Below are positions 40,655 through 49,963 of a stretch of DNA of 64,000 nucleotides, in pieces. How positions within the stretch are numbered: the first letter of the stretch is position 1; each line of letters starts with the position of its first letter. The stretch is from assembly GCF_026262505.1 (NCBI RefSeq), contig NC_067206.1, forward strand, positions 37,833,660-37,897,659. Reading direction: 5' to 3'. The notes beneath the pieces are model-generated. The model saw only the letters and a list, made by a program, of their open reading frames with translations, was not told the DNA's origin and ran no database searches. Both the position numbers and the translations under genes were made by a program. The stretch comes from Trichomonas vaginalis G3. Taxonomy: Eukaryota > Parabasalia > Trichomonadida > Trichomonadidae.

Positions 40655-41365
40655 TTAATCTGTTATCTCATCACCTATTTTTTCTATTTGAAATTGCCAT
40701 AATATTTCATTCATGAATTCTAAATCACAATCAAATAGGTCAGTTATTCTAAATTTAATATTTGATAAATCTTTTGAATGAAGAATAAATGAATTCCCGG
40801 ATAATTGAAACGGATATGATAAAGAAAATGTGTTTAAGTTGATGGATAAAATGTTTTGTATTGATGGGTAAGAGTTAGGGTCTAATGTTTGATGTGAAAA
40901 TCTCATTGGGGTATTAACTTTATCACATTTGATTAAAATGAAATTGGAACCAGTGTCAGAATACAAAACATCCCCAACATCTTTTTCAAAATTTAATATC
41001 CCCAACAATGAACGAAAATGAGGAGTACAAAATTTAATTTTCAGCGGGAATTTAATAAGGTTATTTATTTCATCAAGTTCAAAAAGTTTATCAGGTTTTG
41101 ATTTAAAATTTTCTTCATACCATACGATAAATGATTCATTTAAATAACTTAAAATCATGTTAATATCCCATTTCGTTATCACATTATTTATATACATATC
41201 ATACGTTTTTTCATGGTCATCTTTAATAAATGATATATAATCTGAAGGGTCTAAAAGAATGGGATTAAATTTACCACTCACAGAAACGAGAGTAACATTA
41301 TAAATTCCACTAACTGTTAAATTTAATTCACAGCTATTATTCGAAATAATATTGATAATTGACAT
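40655..41365 (-). CDS. Polinton B capsid-region beta-rich protein, 236 residues
   Basis: The product starts MSIINIISNNSCELNLTVSG and is predominantly beta strand, with conserved stretches such as PMRFSHQTLDPNSYPSIQN. A single-jelly-roll minor capsid (penton-like) role is plausible from size, strand content and position beside the fibre gene, but no diagnostic motif is visible. Its start is 18 bp from the divergent gene at 41384. It looks whole here. Confidence 0.55.
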   Translation of the reverse strand: MSIINIISNNSCELNLTVSGIYNVTLVSVSGKFNPILLDPSDYISFIKDDHEKTYDMYINNVITKWDINMILSYLNESFIVWYEENFKSKPDKLFELDEINNLIKFPLKIKFCTPHFRSLLGILNFEKDVGDVLYSDTGSNFILIKCDKVNTPMRFSHQTLDPNSYPSIQNILSINLNTFSLSYPFQLSGNSFILHSKDLSNIKFRITDLFDCDLEFMNEILWQFQIEKIGDEITD

Positions 41366-41383
41366 TTTATTACGATTAAAAAT

Positions 41384-41863
41384 ATGGTAAAGCGTTATTT
41401 TCCAGTGATAAATAAAACTAGGATAAGATTACCTCAAGAATTCATAAATTCAACGAATAAGAAATTCATTCATGTTATAAATTTTAGTGTTTTCAGAAAA
41501 TATGAGTCAGTGTCATATTCATCAACAGGTTATATTTCACTTCATTCAAATTTAGTTCAATCAAACCCATATAATGACCATTTCATAAGATTTTCAAATG
41601 GTATTAAAAATGTAATTGATAGATTAAAATATGAACAGATTGACAATATCGAATTTTTGGAATTTTGGTTTAAATATCCCGATGGAAAAAAGATTGAAGT
41701 TAAAGATAAAGCTGATACTATAACAAAAACAATTACAATGACCGATCCGGATAGTGGGGAACAAAAAGAAATAAAACAAACGATAGAAACTGGTGAAAGG
41801 TCAATTATTATTGATTATGATTCAAAGGATTATTATTCAATAATGTTAATGCTTGAATATTAA
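41384..41863 (+). CDS. Polinton B capsid-region beta-rich protein, 159 residues
   Basis: This is essentially identical to the product of 17987-18466 (MVKRYFPVINKTRIRLPQEF). It is unusual in pointing against the surrounding minus-strand structural genes. It overlaps by 4 nt the end of the next gene. Family not recognised; looks whole. Confidence 0.55.
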   Translation: MVKRYFPVINKTRIRLPQEFINSTNKKFIHVINFSVFRKYESVSYSSTGYISLHSNLVQSNPYNDHFIRFSNGIKNVIDRLKYEQIDNIEFLEFWFKYPDGKKIEVKDKADTITKTITMTDPDSGEQKEIKQTIETGERSIIIDYDSKDYYSIMLMLEY

Positions 41864-42513
41864 ATAGCCTTAACAAAGAATTTTTCAAGTGATATTTTAT
41901 ATTCATCAACTATTTTATTATAAATATCATTATATGTTAAATGAAGTTCAGTTGTTGTTCCGTTCTTTGATATCTTAATTGTGCTAATATCCTTTATAGG
42001 ATTTATTTTTGCAACTGTTCCGCAGCATGAAACCTCATCATCTATGAAAAATTGAATCTTAACGTCTGAATCTTGAACATCACAAAGAATGGCGATAATG
42101 TGAATTAATGATTCATAAGGTAAAATAATTAAACCGGATTGATCAATTAAATTTATTATTGAATCATAATTATTAATTATTATATCACGGTAAATTTTCA
42201 TTAATTCAGAATTAATGTCTATTTTATATGGGTTATCAAGTGGTGCTGGGTATGTTGGATAAGTGGGAATTTCAACAGGTTCTTTACCGGGTTCAGATAA
42301 AATGATTGGGTCTCCATCTTCTTTATTTTTCCTCCTCCTTTTTCGGTAAGTCACGAGTTAATAAATTTGGTTGAGTTGCTGACCTTGTTAATTCAGGCTA
42401 ACATTAACTTTAACATTTTGAATAATTCGTGATTTATCATCATTTACGTTATAACCAACCGTAATCTCTGCTTTTGCGTTAGTGTTCTTTTGACTAGTGA
42501 AACGTCTTCTCAT
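41860..42513 (-). pseudogene. Polinton B counterpart of the 227-residue protein (fossil)
   Basis: The C-terminal domain of about 110 residues (from PYKIDINSELMKIYRD) is almost identical to copy A. The disordered N-terminal half is shorter and more divergent. It is broken (about two breaks). Confidence 0.5.
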
Positions 42514-42596
42514 TTATAATGAATAAAAAAAAGAAAAATATATTTAAAGTTTTATTTAGTTGTTACGGTAATATCCCAAGGTTCATCCTTGTTTGC

Positions 42597-43495
42597 TTAT
42601 ACTTTCTTTGTAACTGCACCAATTATGTTATTGATATTGCTTTGAGTTTCTTCCAGTCTTATTTTATCATTTACAATATCTTTAATCATTTCATTACATG
42701 CATTCTTAAAACTATCTGATTTTTCTAATTTACGTCTATCACTTTCTTTAATTAAATCAAAGTTATAACCTTGTTGAGAATAAAGTGGTTTCTTTATCAA
42801 TTCCTTGAACGCTTCTGAAAGTGAAGATGAAGAAATTCTTGCCACTTGAATTGGTTTAAATTCTGCTTTCATTGCTTCTTTCTGTTCATTGAACACTGGA
42901 TCGAATAAAGCAACTTTAAAGAATTTCTTAGCTGGAATTTCAGGTCTCAAATATGCATATTGACCATCAAACTGATTAACATATCGTGGTAATCCATCCG
43001 GTCCCTCTTCAACAGCATTTAATTCTTCATTGAAATAAGAATATGGAATAAGATGGTATGAATAATTGGACCATTTTCACCTTCTCCAATGTATTGTTTA
43101 ACAGCTTTTCCATTTTCATCAAATTGCATAGGATAACGTTCATTATATGCTTTACGTTTAGGATAATCAGTATAGTTAATTTATAACCATTTATGACTTT
43201 AATATTTCCTTGACCATCAGTAACGAAAACTTCATTTATACCATCAGGTTTTCCATTTGGACCCGTAATGTCTGCTTCATGTGCTTCCCAATTTGGTCCA
43301 TGACGTTTGGCATATGCTTGAGCTTCTGGTAATGTTAAAACGTTTCTCATTTGTTTAACATCCTTTTTGAAGACCGGCAACAATATGAACTAATTCTTTC
43401 ATTCCATCTGGAACTTTCATAGTTCTATTATATGCACCCTTTTTGTTTGTCCCTTGTTTTAATGGAACCTGTAGAAGATTTGCCATTTCTGTCAT
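42597..43495 (-). pseudogene. Polinton B counterpart of the 299-residue protein (fossil)
   Basis: The turn-rich segment with [20 protein letters not shown] is nearly identical to copy A. The C-terminal helical third is clearly more divergent (for example [20 protein letters not shown] versus FANVKDEL in A), as though that part had a separate history. It is broken (about three breaks). Confidence 0.55.
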
Positions 43496-43535
43496 GTTTA
43501 ATTATAAATAAAAAATAAAAATTAATTATAAAAAG

Positions 43536-44351
43536 TTAATCAAATTTAACACTTCCTTTATTTAAATCAACTATTATTTTTCCATGTTCACCTAATTGCT
43601 GATATTGTGTGTAAAGTTCATTAATGCTCATTGGTAAATTCACTTGATAAAGCATAACGTTCAACTGTTGACGACTAAACCCACTGAAAATGAAAAGGGT
43701 TGATAGATTTGATTTAATGTTTGTGCTTAATGCTTTGAAGTATTGAACAGCCATGAAGAATGAACACTGAATGTGTCGACATTGAGTTAATAATTGATTA
43801 AAATATGATTTCTCATTAGTTATTAGTTTTGATTTCACGGCATCATCTAGAAAAATTAGTGAATGCAAAAATTCTTTATCAAAATTTGAAATAGAAAGTG
43901 TTTCAAATAATTCATCCCGTTGTTTATCAATAATTTTATCCTCTAATCCTTGCTTCTTGATTGTATTATATAATTCTTTATACATTAAAAAGTTTTTTAA
44001 ATAATCTTCTGCTTCTTCTTGTGATAAATAAATAATTGGAATTTTGATTAAATGCTTTAAAGATTCAAATGTATCATCTGAAGGTGAACCTGAACGGTTG
44101 ATATAAATTAACACATGTGAATGGGGGGAAGTGTTAGCAATAATGATAATTTGTTTTAATATCGTTAATGTTTTACCTTTATTTTGTTTACCAATTGCTG
44201 CAGTGATTGAATTTAAGTAACATTCAGAATATGGAATTTTCATTAATTTTTCCTTAGATAAAGCATTTCTATTATCACTCAATGCTTCATTAATCATATC
44301 ATCTATGTAGGTATTATATACATCTGTTAATTCTTCAGAATTGAAATCCAT
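43536..44351 (-). CDS. Polinton B FtsK/A32-like packaging ATPase
   Basis: The product has 271 residues and looks whole. Walker A is AIGKQNKGKTLTIL (near 55), and Walker B is LHSLIFLDDAV (near 167). The Q-C-R-H-I-Q-C-S-F-F-M-A-V-Q segment (near 193) fits the sensor region of HerA/FtsK-superfamily packaging motors. Length matches Polinton and virophage ATPases. It would translocate the element's DNA into a capsid. It lies immediately downstream of the capsid gene and starts in a TAAATG context. Confidence 0.92.
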   Translation of the reverse strand: MDFNSEELTDVYNTYIDDMINEALSDNRNALSKEKLMKIPYSECYLNSITAAIGKQNKGKTLTILKQIIIIANTSPHSHVLIYINRSGSPSDDTFESLKHLIKIPIIYLSQEEAEDYLKNFLMYKELYNTIKKQGLEDKIIDKQRDELFETLSISNFDKEFLHSLIFLDDAVKSKLITNEKSYFNQLLTQCRHIQCSFFMAVQYFKALSTNIKSNLSTLFIFSGFSRQQLNVMLYQVNLPMSINELYTQYQQLGEHGKIIVDLNKGSVKFD

Positions 44352-44375
44352 TTAATCAAAAATAAATTTATAATT

Positions 44376-46008
44376 TTAAACATTTCTATTCATCAATATT
44401 TCATCATATGAACTTCTATACTGTGGTGGTGTACCTGTTGAATGATATTTCAAACCTTCATCCGGTGTCCATGTCCAATACGTAGTCCTAGTAAACCAAC
44501 CTGAGGAGGATTTGTCACTTTTGAACAGTAAGTGTCATTTTCACCCTGAATGATTGGATAAGCTTTCACTTGTACTGTAACTTGTGAGTTGAAAGTTTCT
44601 AATCCATCAAAGAATATACCCGCTCCATCACGTTGAACTGGGATTAGTGCATAAGAATGAAGTTTGGTCTTTCCATGTTCTAGCTAATGGTGTGCCATTA
44701 TCATCATTCAGTGGTCTAGTTAATGAGTCCTCGTATTCTTCTGTGCATTCATTCACTCCATCTAAATCAGAAGCTTGAAGCATACGTGTAAAGAATATGT
44801 CACCACTGTGGTCATCGCTTGATCGGGAAGTTTCTGGAATCTATAGTGACCTGAAGACCTCGAAGCATTGGATTTTCTAAAACTGTTCTTGCATTGCATT
44901 CTTCGGAAATGCATATAACATCTGTAACATTATGAAGAGCGTATGAGAAATCTGAGCTGATACCTTCAGGAGTGATGCAACCTCCATTTAGTGAACGAAC
45001 GTCAATATGTTGAGCTGGAATCATGAATGGATCTTCCTTACTGAATAAACGTGGTATTGCTTTAACTGATTCTTCAATTAAACCGTATCCTGGTGTAATG
45101 CATTTATCCTCTAAAACTTCCATCTTTGTGCATGAAATAATAACGTCATCAACTGTTGCGTCAGCAGATGTAGCGGCTAAGCTTGTAATTAATTTGGTAG
45201 GAAGTCCGATTTGTTGGAATTTGCGATCATTTTAAACATGATTCATAATCTTTTCATAATTTTCATCATTATCTTTTCATAAACGTAATTTTGTAAATCA
45301 GCAACTCTTAACGGGTCAACCTGACAAAATACTAAAGTATCCCTGAAAACATAATATTTAAGAATGATATCACCAAATGATTTAGGATAATCATCGAACG
45401 CCTGAAATGCTAACAAATCATTTACCGGAATAATCATATCAAAAGTGACATCAACTTCTTCATTTGCTTTCTTGAAAACTTCTGAAGGGTCAATATATTT
45501 ACCACATACTGAGTTATCATATTTTTTGAACATTATTATATAACGAATGAACAAACTTTTTAACTTTCCTTTCTGATTTCGGTTTATATGTTGCAAATGC
45601 AAAAGATTCACGGGCGCAATCCATCTGAAGATAACCGGCATCACCTCTTTCGGTTTCTACTTCTAATTGATTAAAGTTTTGATTTGATGATTTGTAACCA
45701 ACGAATAAACGCATGCATTTAAAAGCGGCATCACATGTGAAAGCTTTATTTGAAACTAGAGTTGCTTTAACTTTGCGTTTAATATATGTGTCACCTAATT
45801 GGTTCACATCATGAGCCGGATTTGTAATTCTTAAATGAGTTTGTTTATCATCAAAATATGGAGCATCAGAGTCATAGCATGAACTTTCAAGTTCTCTATA
45901 ATATCTTCTACCATCATTCTTTGCGAATATTTCATTTATCTTTTCGAATGAATGAAATACATTTCCATTAATCGGTTTAGTGTTTGGCACCAAATAGTTA
46001 GTCGTCAT
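44376..46008 (-). pseudogene. Polinton B major capsid protein candidate (fossil)
   Basis: This is nearly identical at the DNA level to the whole 546-residue gene of copy A (20972-22612), including the segment IIPVNDLLAFQAFDDYPKSF. It is the most damaged gene of this copy, with about six or more breaks. Confidence 0.72.
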
Positions 46009-46078
46009 TTATTAATAAATAAAAAATCAAAATTAAAAGATGAAAATGAATTTTTTAATTTTAATGAAATAATCAACT

Positions 46079-46294
46079 ATGGCTGCGGGTATATTTAAGA
46101 AACTGTGGGATAGAGTAAAAAGAGGAGCGAGTAAAGTTTGGGAAACATTGAAGAAGGGAGCAAATTGGATATTTAAGAATAAAGAAGCAATTAGTGACAT
46201 TGCTGAATCAATAACACCAAAAGCCGCCCCAATAAGAGAAATATTAAATAAAGGAGAAAAAGTTTATCAAAGACTTCAACCGATACTAAGATAA
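46079..46294 (+). CDS. Polinton B small amphipathic protein, pVI-like (plus strand)
   Basis: This 71-residue protein is almost identical to the product of 22683-22898: MAAGIFKKLWDRVKRGASKV, then ETLKKGANWIFKNKEAISD. The basic amphipathic helix with spaced tryptophans resembles the lytic helix of adenovirus protein VI. Near-perfect conservation between copies suggests constraint before the elements decayed. Looks whole. Confidence 0.6.
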   Translation: MAAGIFKKLWDRVKRGASKVWETLKKGANWIFKNKEAISDIAESITPKAAPIREILNKGEKVYQRLQPILR

Positions 46295-46318
46295 AAATAA
46301 TATTTATTTATTTTTCCA

Positions 46319-46555
46319 CTATCTACCTCCTATTTTATTAAGTATTCCTTCAGCAATTCCACCAACTGCGTTACCTGCTTGTGCTCCCATCGCTGGATTA
46401 CCTGCTTTAGTACCTAATACTCCACCTATGATAGTTCCTGCCGTTTTCGCTACTGGTGCCAAAAAGTTAGCAACAGGTTTAATAACCTTTTTATAAACCC
46501 AACCTGCAGCTTTCTTAATTCCTTCCCATAATTTTTTAAAGAATCCTGCCGCCAT
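46319..46555 (-). CDS. Polinton B small amphipathic/hydrophobic protein, 78 residues
   Basis: The N-terminal amphipathic basic helix MAAGFFKKLWEGIKKAAGWV is followed by a Gly/Ala-rich hydrophobic segment (KTAGTIIGGVLGTKAGNPAM) and a short C-terminal helix ending NKIGGR. It shares its first residues with the convergent plus-strand gene, from which it is separated by 24 bp. A membrane-active virion peptide is the likeliest role, by inference. Looks whole. Confidence 0.6.
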   Translation of the reverse strand: MAAGFFKKLWEGIKKAAGWVYKKVIKPVANFLAPVAKTAGTIIGGVLGTKAGNPAMGAQAGNAVGGIAEGILNKIGGR

Positions 46556-46621
46556 TTCTGATTTAATATTAATTAAAAAATGTATTTCATCACTTATATT
46601 CTAATTTTTATTTAATGGTAA

Positions 46622-46996
46622 ATGAAACCGATTTTAAAAATAAATGAAACAGAGGAGGAAGAAATAAGTAAAGATGCTCAACAAAAAATAAACGTTGTTA
46701 AACCAATTACTGAAATAAAATTTTTTTCATCTGTTGAAGAATTTAATGACTATTATGCTAATAATAAAAAATTATTTGAAGAATTGACAACGTGTAAATT
46801 GAATAAAATGTTTAAAGTTGATGGATTCAAAATTTCAAAAATAAAAGGGGTGGTTAGTTTGAAATCTATTCCTCAATCAAGAATCACCGCATTAATGAAA
46901 ATTGATGATTTAACAAAAAGAATAGAAGAGATTGAAGAAAGAGTAAATCAGATAATTGATTTCATAAATCATGACTCGTTGAGCCCGGGTCCTTAA
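46622..46996 (+). CDS. Polinton B small coiled-coil protein, 124 residues
   Basis: This is near-identical to 23225-23587 except for the last residues, where a GC-rich insert (46973-46992) changes the ending to HDSLSPGP. The C-terminal coiled coil is KIDDLTKRIEEIEERVNQII. It overlaps by 4 nt the end of the minus-strand gene at 46993. Confidence 0.6.
   Translation: MKPILKINETEEEEISKDAQQKINVVKPITEIKFFSSVEEFNDYYANNKKLFEELTTCKLNKMFKVDGFKISKIKGVVSLKSIPQSRITALMKIDDLTKRIEEIEERVNQIIDFINHDSLSPGP
46973..46992 (+). repeat. GC-rich hairpin insert at gene end (Polinton B)
   Basis: GACTC(GTT)GAGCC at 46973-46985 pairs at four of five positions and runs into CGGGTCC. It is a GC-rich patch in an AT-rich gene end, placed where copies A and C read differently. 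Weaker member of the short hairpin class. Confidence 0.5.
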
Positions 46997-47472
46997 AACC
47001 CATCACTGAGTTCAAGGTTATATTCATCAAATATTTCATTATTAAATGCAACTTCTGCTAGTTTATTTATTTTTTCAATACGATCATTTGAAAGTCTATC
47101 GTTTAATTTTTTCTGAAGTTTTTCATTTTCTAGTTCTGAAACTTTATTTGGATGATATTTAAACCCGTTAAATTCTTTTTCCTCAGTTTTGATCATTAAT
47201 TTACAAAGAACTTTTGTGGTTGGAATTCGTTTAAACCATTTATCATTAATATTTGTTATAAATTCAATATTCGGAATTAATTCCCAAATTTTTGCATTTT
47301 CAATTAATTTATTATCAAATGCAAAAGCAATAGGTTTAATATTAAACTTACCTTTATAATATAAACTTTCTACATAATCATCGAAATAAACATCTACTTG
47401 TTTAACATTTTCAAGAATTGGTGAAAGAGCATCCATTAATTGATTGACGGTTACGAATCTTGATCCACTCAT
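46993..47472 (-). CDS. Polinton B extra right-end gene, 159 residues
   Basis: The product starts MSGSRFVTVNQLMDALSPIL. It has an N-terminal alpha/beta part with acidic and aromatic residues (VDVYFDDYVESLYYKG) and a helical, charged C-terminal part (NEKLQKKLNDRLSNDRIEKI). Family not recognised. It is absent from copy A, which has terminal-repeat sequence in the same place, so it is a variable cargo gene at the element end. Looks whole. Confidence 0.55.
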   Translation of the reverse strand: MSGSRFVTVNQLMDALSPILENVKQVDVYFDDYVESLYYKGKFNIKPIAFAFDNKLIENAKIWELIPNIEFITNINDKWFKRIPTTKVLCKLMIKTEEKEFNGFKYHPNKVSELENEKLQKKLNDRLSNDRIEKINKLAEVAFNNEIFDEYNLELSDGF

Positions 47473-47482
47473 TTTCTTACGA

Positions 47483-47697
47483 ATTAAAAAATAAAAAAAT
47501 AAATTTAACTTAGTTTTAATTTTACGTAAGAAGTCAATTTTTTAAATCTTGATTTATTCAAAAACGTAAGAATAAAAACCGTAAGAATCATACATTTTTT
47601 ACTTCATATGTTAAAAAAAATGATACAAAATCGTTCAATATTGTATGAATTCTTACGTTTACAAAAAAAGTCACACAACCCTTCAACATATACTACT
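47483..47697 (-). repeat. Terminal inverted repeat of Polinton B, right
   Basis: This is the near-perfect inverted partner of 28656-28870, including the CGTAAG steps. The gene at 46993-47472 starts just inside it. Confidence 0.93.
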
Positions 47698-47703
47698 GAT
47701 TAT
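47698..47703. repeat. Target site duplication of Polinton B, right (GATTAT)
   Basis: This is the exact partner of 28650-28655. Confidence 0.92.
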
Positions 47704-47908
47704 GGTAAAAGTTCCGAATTCTTCAAATCTAGTATGTACGAGAGAATAAAAGAAATTAGAAATAATTATTTTCATGAATAAAAGATTCACTACCATAATG
47801 AAATAAAAATTTTTTTAAAAATAAACTTTAAAAATTTATGTCTTACATTTTTCAATAATTTATTTTTTATTTTGTATGAAATTTTCACAAACCCTTTACA
47901 TAATGAAA
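47704..47908 (+). mobile_element. Polinton family 1, older copy D, right part after insertion of copy B
   Basis: This continues copy D beyond the GATTAT duplication. GAAAGATTCACTACCATAAT-like sequence near 47770-47800 and the following AATAAACTTTAAAAATT-type stretch match the inner terminal region of copy A (about 5255-5310). Similarity to copy A stops at about 47880-47908, where a different, inverted Polinton end begins. Confidence 0.6.
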
Positions 47909-47951
47909 CTTTTTTTGTTACATCTATATATAGACGATGCATTAAAATATA

Positions 47952-47976
47952 GGGTGTCCAAAGGTGCGTTTAGCAC
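47952..47976 (+). repeat. Mariner terminal inverted repeat, left
   Basis: The outer 25 bp begin GGGTGTCCAAAGG and end TTTAGCAC; 24 of 25 positions match the complement of 49227-49251. Confidence 0.95.
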
Positions 47977-48156
47977 AGCGCTCTATATGAGACTATTAAA
48001 GGAGATATATGCTGATTATAAATATATAATAAAAAATATGAATATATGTATATGATGAGTATGTTGTATTTTGGCGCCATGCCGGGATATAAAATGAATT
48101 TTGAGACAAGAGGCGGTTTCGCGGGAAATTTTGGCGGGATTTTTTTCATTTTTTTA

Positions 48157-49173
48157 ATGAATCATAAAGAAAACATCCTCGCTCTTGCAAAAAAATGCAA
48201 AGACTGTAAAAAAATCTACGAGACATTGGTAAAATGCTTCGGTATAGATGCTCCTAGCTATTCCACTGTAACGTATCATGTTAGGATGTATCACTTCATG
48301 AACAAAAAGGCGCTCATCATAAAAATTGACAAAAAATCGCCGGATCAAAGAAAAATCAAAGCAATTCTTCAAGCGCTAGATGAAGACCCAAGAGCATCAC
48401 TCAGAAGGATAGAGGAGATGACAAAGATACCACGTACAACAGTCAGTTATTATCTGCACAATTATTTGAACTACAAACTAGCGTATACACGTTGGGTTCC
48501 GCACAACCTTAATTCAGTTCAAAAAAAATCTAGAGTCCAATCTTCGAAAGAGCTCCTCTCTATATTGGGTGCATATCAATCCAAGAAGTTTCGCTTTTTA
48601 GTAACAGGGGACGAGTCTTGGTTTCAATATGCAACAGAAGCCAAAATCATGTGGATCCCGAAGGATGAAAATCCGCAAACATTCCCGAAGAAAAAAATTG
48701 ACACACCAATGATGATGTTGTCGGTTTTTTGGGGCGTGAATGGCATCATCGCAATTGATATTCTTCAAAAACCTAATACGATGAATGCTCAGTATCTAAT
48801 TGACAATGTTCTTACTCAAATTATCAATTCGGATGAGTTTGAGAAATCCAAACAACAAAAACAAAAGTTTGCAATTCATTTTGATAATTCAAGAGTTCAC
48901 AAAAGTCATAAGGTAATGAATTACTTGTTGGAAAACAATGTCAAAGTTGTTCCAAACCCAATTTATTCACCTGATATTGCACCCTCTGACTTTTATTTAT
49001 TCGGCACGCTAAAAAAGAGAGCTGAAGGACGCGAATTCGCGAGTCCAGATGATCTTGAAAATTTTGTAAGAGAGCAATTTGAGCAATTTTCTCATGATGA
49101 TTTAAAGCGTGTCTTTCAAGCCTGGATCGATCGCTGCGAACGCGTGATTGAATCCAATGGTGATTATATTTAA
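48157..49173 (+). CDS. Mariner transposase (DD34D), apparently intact
   Basis: The protein has 338 residues when started at the ATG at 48157 (MNHKENILALAKKCKDCKK). An in-frame upstream ATG at 48046 would add 37 residues of unlikely composition. Two helix-turn-helix segments fill the first 110 residues (SYSTVTYHVRMYHF; ASLRRIEEMTKIPRTTVSYY). The linker motif region leads to the catalytic domain: first Asp in TGDESWFQYA, second Asp in IHFDNSRVHKSHK, and third Asp in SPDIAPSDFYLFG, with exactly 34 residues between the second and third. That spacing defines mariner. It cuts the element out and inserts it at TA. The length is close to the usual 345 residues. No breaks seen. Confidence 0.95.
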   Translation: MNHKENILALAKKCKDCKKIYETLVKCFGIDAPSYSTVTYHVRMYHFMNKKALIIKIDKKSPDQRKIKAILQALDEDPRASLRRIEEMTKIPRTTVSYYLHNYLNYKLAYTRWVPHNLNSVQKKSRVQSSKELLSILGAYQSKKFRFLVTGDESWFQYATEAKIMWIPKDENPQTFPKKKIDTPMMMLSVFWGVNGIIAIDILQKPNTMNAQYLIDNVLTQIINSDEFEKSKQQKQKFAIHFDNSRVHKSHKVMNYLLENNVKVVPNPIYSPDIAPSDFYLFGTLKKRAEGREFASPDDLENFVREQFEQFSHDDLKRVFQAWIDRCERVIESNGDYI

Positions 49174-49226
49174 ATAAACTTTATATATATGTAACTTGTT
49201 TATTTCTATTCGCAGTATTCAGGTTT

Positions 49227-49251
49227 GTGCTAAACACACCTTTGGACACCC
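49227..49251 (-). repeat. Mariner terminal inverted repeat, right
   Basis: Partner of 47952-47976; the single difference is one C/T transition in the middle of the repeat. Confidence 0.95.
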
Positions 49252-49337
49252 TATATATTTATTTATAAATCATTAAAAAAATTAACATTAATTTTAAAAT
49301 AATTTATTTTATCTTTTATAAAAGAAGCTATATATAG

Positions 49338-49466
49338 ATGATGTCAGATATTCCGCGATTAATTAAACATTGTTTAAATCCTGAATGGGTTAAACTTCAA
49401 TTTAAAAATGAAGATTGTGAATTATTAAAAAAATATGAAAGCCAAAATAAGCTAATGATTATTTGA
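49338..49466 (+). CDS. Fragment C short gene, 42 residues
   Basis: This short frame starts MMSDIPRLIKHCLNPEWVKL and continues QFKNEDCELL. A related start lies in the right terminal repeat of copy A. The QFKNEDCELL segment resembles LFKKEDCELL in the copy D gene at 28353, so these end-of-element genes are related. Its end overlaps the convergent coiled-coil gene. Probably a remnant. Confidence 0.4.
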   Translation: MMSDIPRLIKHCLNPEWVKLQFKNEDCELLKKYESQNKLMII

Positions 49467-49814
49467 ATTTATGAAATCAATTATTTGATTCATTCTTTCT
49501 TCAATCTCTTCTATTCTTTTTGTTAAATCATCAATTTTCATTAATGCGGTGATTCTTGATTGAGGAATAGATTTCAAACTAACCACCCCTTTTATTTTTG
49601 AAATTTTGAATCCATCAACTTTAAACATTTTATTCAATTTACACGTTGTCAATTCTTCAAATAATTTTTTATTATTAGCATAATAGTCATTAAATTCTTC
49701 AACAGATGAAAAAATTTTTATTTCAGTAATTGGTTTAACAACGTTTATTTTTTGTTGAGCATCTTTACTTATTTCTTCCTCCTCTGTTTCATTTATTTTT
49801 AAAATCGGTTTCAT
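49452..49814 (-). CDS. Fragment C small coiled-coil protein, 120 residues
   Basis: This is almost identical to the product of 23225-23587 (MKPILKINETEEEEISKDAQ; C-terminal coiled coil KRIEEIEERMNQII). It confirms that this fragment is a family-1 right end in opposite orientation. Looks whole. Confidence 0.65.
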   Translation of the reverse strand: MKPILKINETEEEEISKDAQQKINVVKPITEIKIFSSVEEFNDYYANNKKLFEELTTCKLNKMFKVDGFKISKIKGVVSLKSIPQSRITALMKIDDLTKRIEEIEERMNQIIDFINSNNH

Positions 49815-49879
49815 TTACCATTAAATAAAAATTAGAATATAAGTGATGAAATACATTTTTTAATTAATATTAAATCAGA

Positions 49880-49963
49880 AATGGCGGCAGGATTCTTTAA
49901 AAAATTATGGGAAGGAATTAAGAAAGCTGCAGGTTGGGTTTATAAAAAGGTTATTAAACCCTG
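49880..49963 (+). pseudogene. Fragment C amphipathic gene, start only (fossil)
   Basis: The first residues (MAAGFFKKLWEGIKKAAGWV) match the amphipathic gene of copy B in inverted orientation. The match ends at the junction with the family-2 polymerase near 49963. Confidence 0.75.

Larger units (their letters stand above)
28656..47697. mobile_element. Maverick/Polinton element, family 1 copy B (full length, fossil)
   Basis: A 19.0-kb element has inverted ends starting AGTAGTATATGTTGAAGGG at 28656 and the complement ending at 47697. A perfect GATTAT duplication lies at 28650-28655 and 47698-47703. Gene content and order match copy A, with one extra right-end gene (46993-47472) and different terminal repeat sequences inside the first 30 bp, so A and B are subfamilies sharing a coding core. 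The polymerase and ATPase look whole, while several other genes are broken; about fifteen to twenty breaks overall. The two terminal repeats are almost identical, which suggests a young insertion. It inserted into an older Polinton (copy D). Confidence 0.95.
47950..49253 (+). mobile_element. Tc1/mariner-superfamily DNA transposon (mariner, DD34D)
   Basis: A 1.3-kb element has 25-bp terminal inverted repeats, GGGTGTCCAAAGGTG at the outside (47952-47976 and 49227-49251), with a single mismatch. TA lies next to each end. Comparison with the uninterrupted sequence at 28275-28290 (AAAATATATTTATT) shows insertion at a TA, with TA duplication if the element is taken to begin TAGGGTG. One transposase gene fills the element. 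Everything needed appears intact, which points to a recent arrival. Mariner elements are known from Trichomonas vaginalis. Confidence 0.95.
47909..49963 (-). mobile_element. Polinton family 1, inverted end fragment C (fossil), hosting a mariner
   Basis: From about 47909 the sequence is a terminal repeat truncated at its outer edge (ACTTTTTTTGTTACATC, TCTATATATAGA). Apart from the mariner at 47950-49253, it follows the right end of copy A in inverted orientation: the short gene at 49338, the coiled-coil gene at 49452-49814 and the start of the amphipathic gene at 49880. It ends at about 49963 in a junction with a family-2 Polinton. It is only a fragment of the original element. Confidence 0.8.

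Noticed and set aside
5033-49963. CRISPR-like interpretation of the ~120-bp arrays
   Set aside because: Units are long, contain internal 9-bp steps, have no unique spacers, and lie in a eukaryotic element.
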